Origin: a bacterium
Lineage (GTDB): Bacteria > Bipolaricaulota > Bipolaricaulia > UBA7950 > UBA9294
Assembly (NCBI GenBank): GCA_030671645.1
Contig: DAOVHV010000068.1
Span: 1-6,126 of the forward strand
Length of the DNA stretch: 6,126 nucleotides
Direction of reading: 5' to 3'
Every line of letters starts with the position of its first letter. The stretch's first letter is position 1. A model generated the notes under the pieces. It was not told the origin of the DNA. It ran no database searches and saw nothing but the letters and a program-made list of their open reading frames with translations. Positions 5,689-6,126 of this stretch are shown piece after piece. Made by a program: the position numbers and the translations under genes.

Positions 5689-6126
5689 TCAACGCATAGG
5701 ATCCACATGCTGTCGCCAGAGTCCCAACGTGTGATGGAACGGATCGACAACCTCGATCTCATAGTCCGCGAAAAACGAATTGACGTTCTTGAGATCCCGA
5801 ACGAGCAGATCGAAGGCTTCATCGTTGTAACGAGGATCTACGGATTGAGGAAAATCGATAATCACCACGCGATCTTCGACATACAGCATGTTGTAGGCGG
5901 ATAGATCGGCGTGAACGCGATGATGTATCAAGAAGATTTCCACGTTGTCCAGGATCTGCTGATAGATCGTCCTCACTTCGCCATCGTCCAACGATACGTT
6001 GACGAGGACCGGAGCCGGCCCGTTTTCGTCCCCGAAATACTCCATCAGAATCACCGGCCCCACTCGTTCGATCGGCTCGGGAACGTCGGCGCCCGCCTGA
6101 TGGAGAATGGTCATCGTTCGCATCTC
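5689..6126 (-). CDS. RIO1-family atypical serine kinase, C-terminal part (continues past right edge)
   Basis: This is the C-terminal 145 codons of a RIO-type protein kinase; the frame is open to base 6126, so the start, the P-loop and the ATP-binding lysine lie outside. From the visible Met at 6121-6123 (taken as residue 1, though probably internal) the order is: PEPI (15-18) before the inter-lobe strand, hinge region ILMEYFGDENGPAP (25-38), a helical segment, catalytic loop HADLSAYN (71-78) with catalytic Asp73 (5905-5907) and metal-binding Asn78, then IIDFPQSVD with metal-binding Asp90 (5854-5856), and the RIO-typical VRDLKNVNSFF tail (108-118). IDFPQ and D-x-x-x-YN are RIO hallmarks rather than general kinase motifs. 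RIO kinases act in ribosome maturation in archaea and eukaryotes; bacterial roles are poorly defined, so the target is unknown. The usual HGDLS glycine is alanine here. The gene ends cleanly at a TGA. Confidence 0.9.
   Translation of the reverse strand, partial: EMRTMTILHQAGADVPEPIERVGPVILMEYFGDENGPAPVLVNVSLDDGEVRTIYQQILDNVEIFLIHHRVHADLSAYNMLYVEDRVVIIDFPQSVDPRYNDEAFDLLVRDLKNVNSFFADYEIEVVDPFHHTLGLWRQHVDPMR

Overview
The window reads as a piece of a bacterial chromosome of moderate to slightly high GC content. Two proteins carry lipoprotein signal peptides with a lipobox, one membrane-protein gene appears to start with TTG behind a clear Shine-Dalgarno sequence, and promoter-like hexamers are of the sigma-70 type. 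Tandem PKD domains joined to a transglutaminase-like domain, a bacterial RIO kinase and a DppB-type permease are a combination I associate with deep-branching or poorly cultured phyla (for example Bipolaricaulota/Acetothermia-like, Thermotogota-like or Planctomycetota-like lineages). This taxonomic guess is inference only; nothing here fixes the phylum. I see no rRNA, tRNA, CRISPR array, insertion sequence or phage gene.

Layout, left to right. (1) Bases 1-1685, plus strand: the last ~560 codons of an ABC exporter half-transporter (TM288/MdlB/MsbA type), cut at its 5' end by the window edge. (2) Bases 1686-1903: a short spacer holding a tandem CACGTGT repeat. (3) Bases 1904-3502, plus: a 532-residue lipoprotein with three PKD domains and a C-terminal transglutaminase-like cysteine-hydrolase domain. 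(4) Bases 3503-3649: a spacer with an imperfect hairpin, a 10-bp palindrome and a good sigma-70-like promoter. (5) Bases 3650-4654, plus: a complete DppB/OppB-type peptide-import permease, without DppA, DppC or ATPase partners in view. (6) Bases 4655-4954: a 300-base convergent spacer with no convincing gene. (7) Bases 4955-5452, minus: a small tryptophan-rich lipoprotein of unknown function. (8) Bases 5453-5688: a spacer with a possible extended -10 promoter almost touching the lipoprotein start codon. (9) Bases 5689-6126, minus: the C-terminal part of a RIO1-family protein kinase that continues past the right edge.

How the genes fit together. The window is heavy in cell-envelope functions: an exporter, a surface-anchored protein probably acting on peptides or proteins, an oligopeptide-import permease and a second lipoprotein. 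A promoter immediately ahead of the permease suggests it is transcribed separately from the PKD lipoprotein, so I do not see one clear multi-gene pathway. The most unusual points are a thrombospondin-type-3-like acidic loop inserted directly before the presumed catalytic histidine of the transglutaminase-like domain, a permease gene standing apart from its usual partners, and a lipoprotein gene that may be expressed from a near-leaderless transcript. I did not find evidence for a wholly new multi-gene system.
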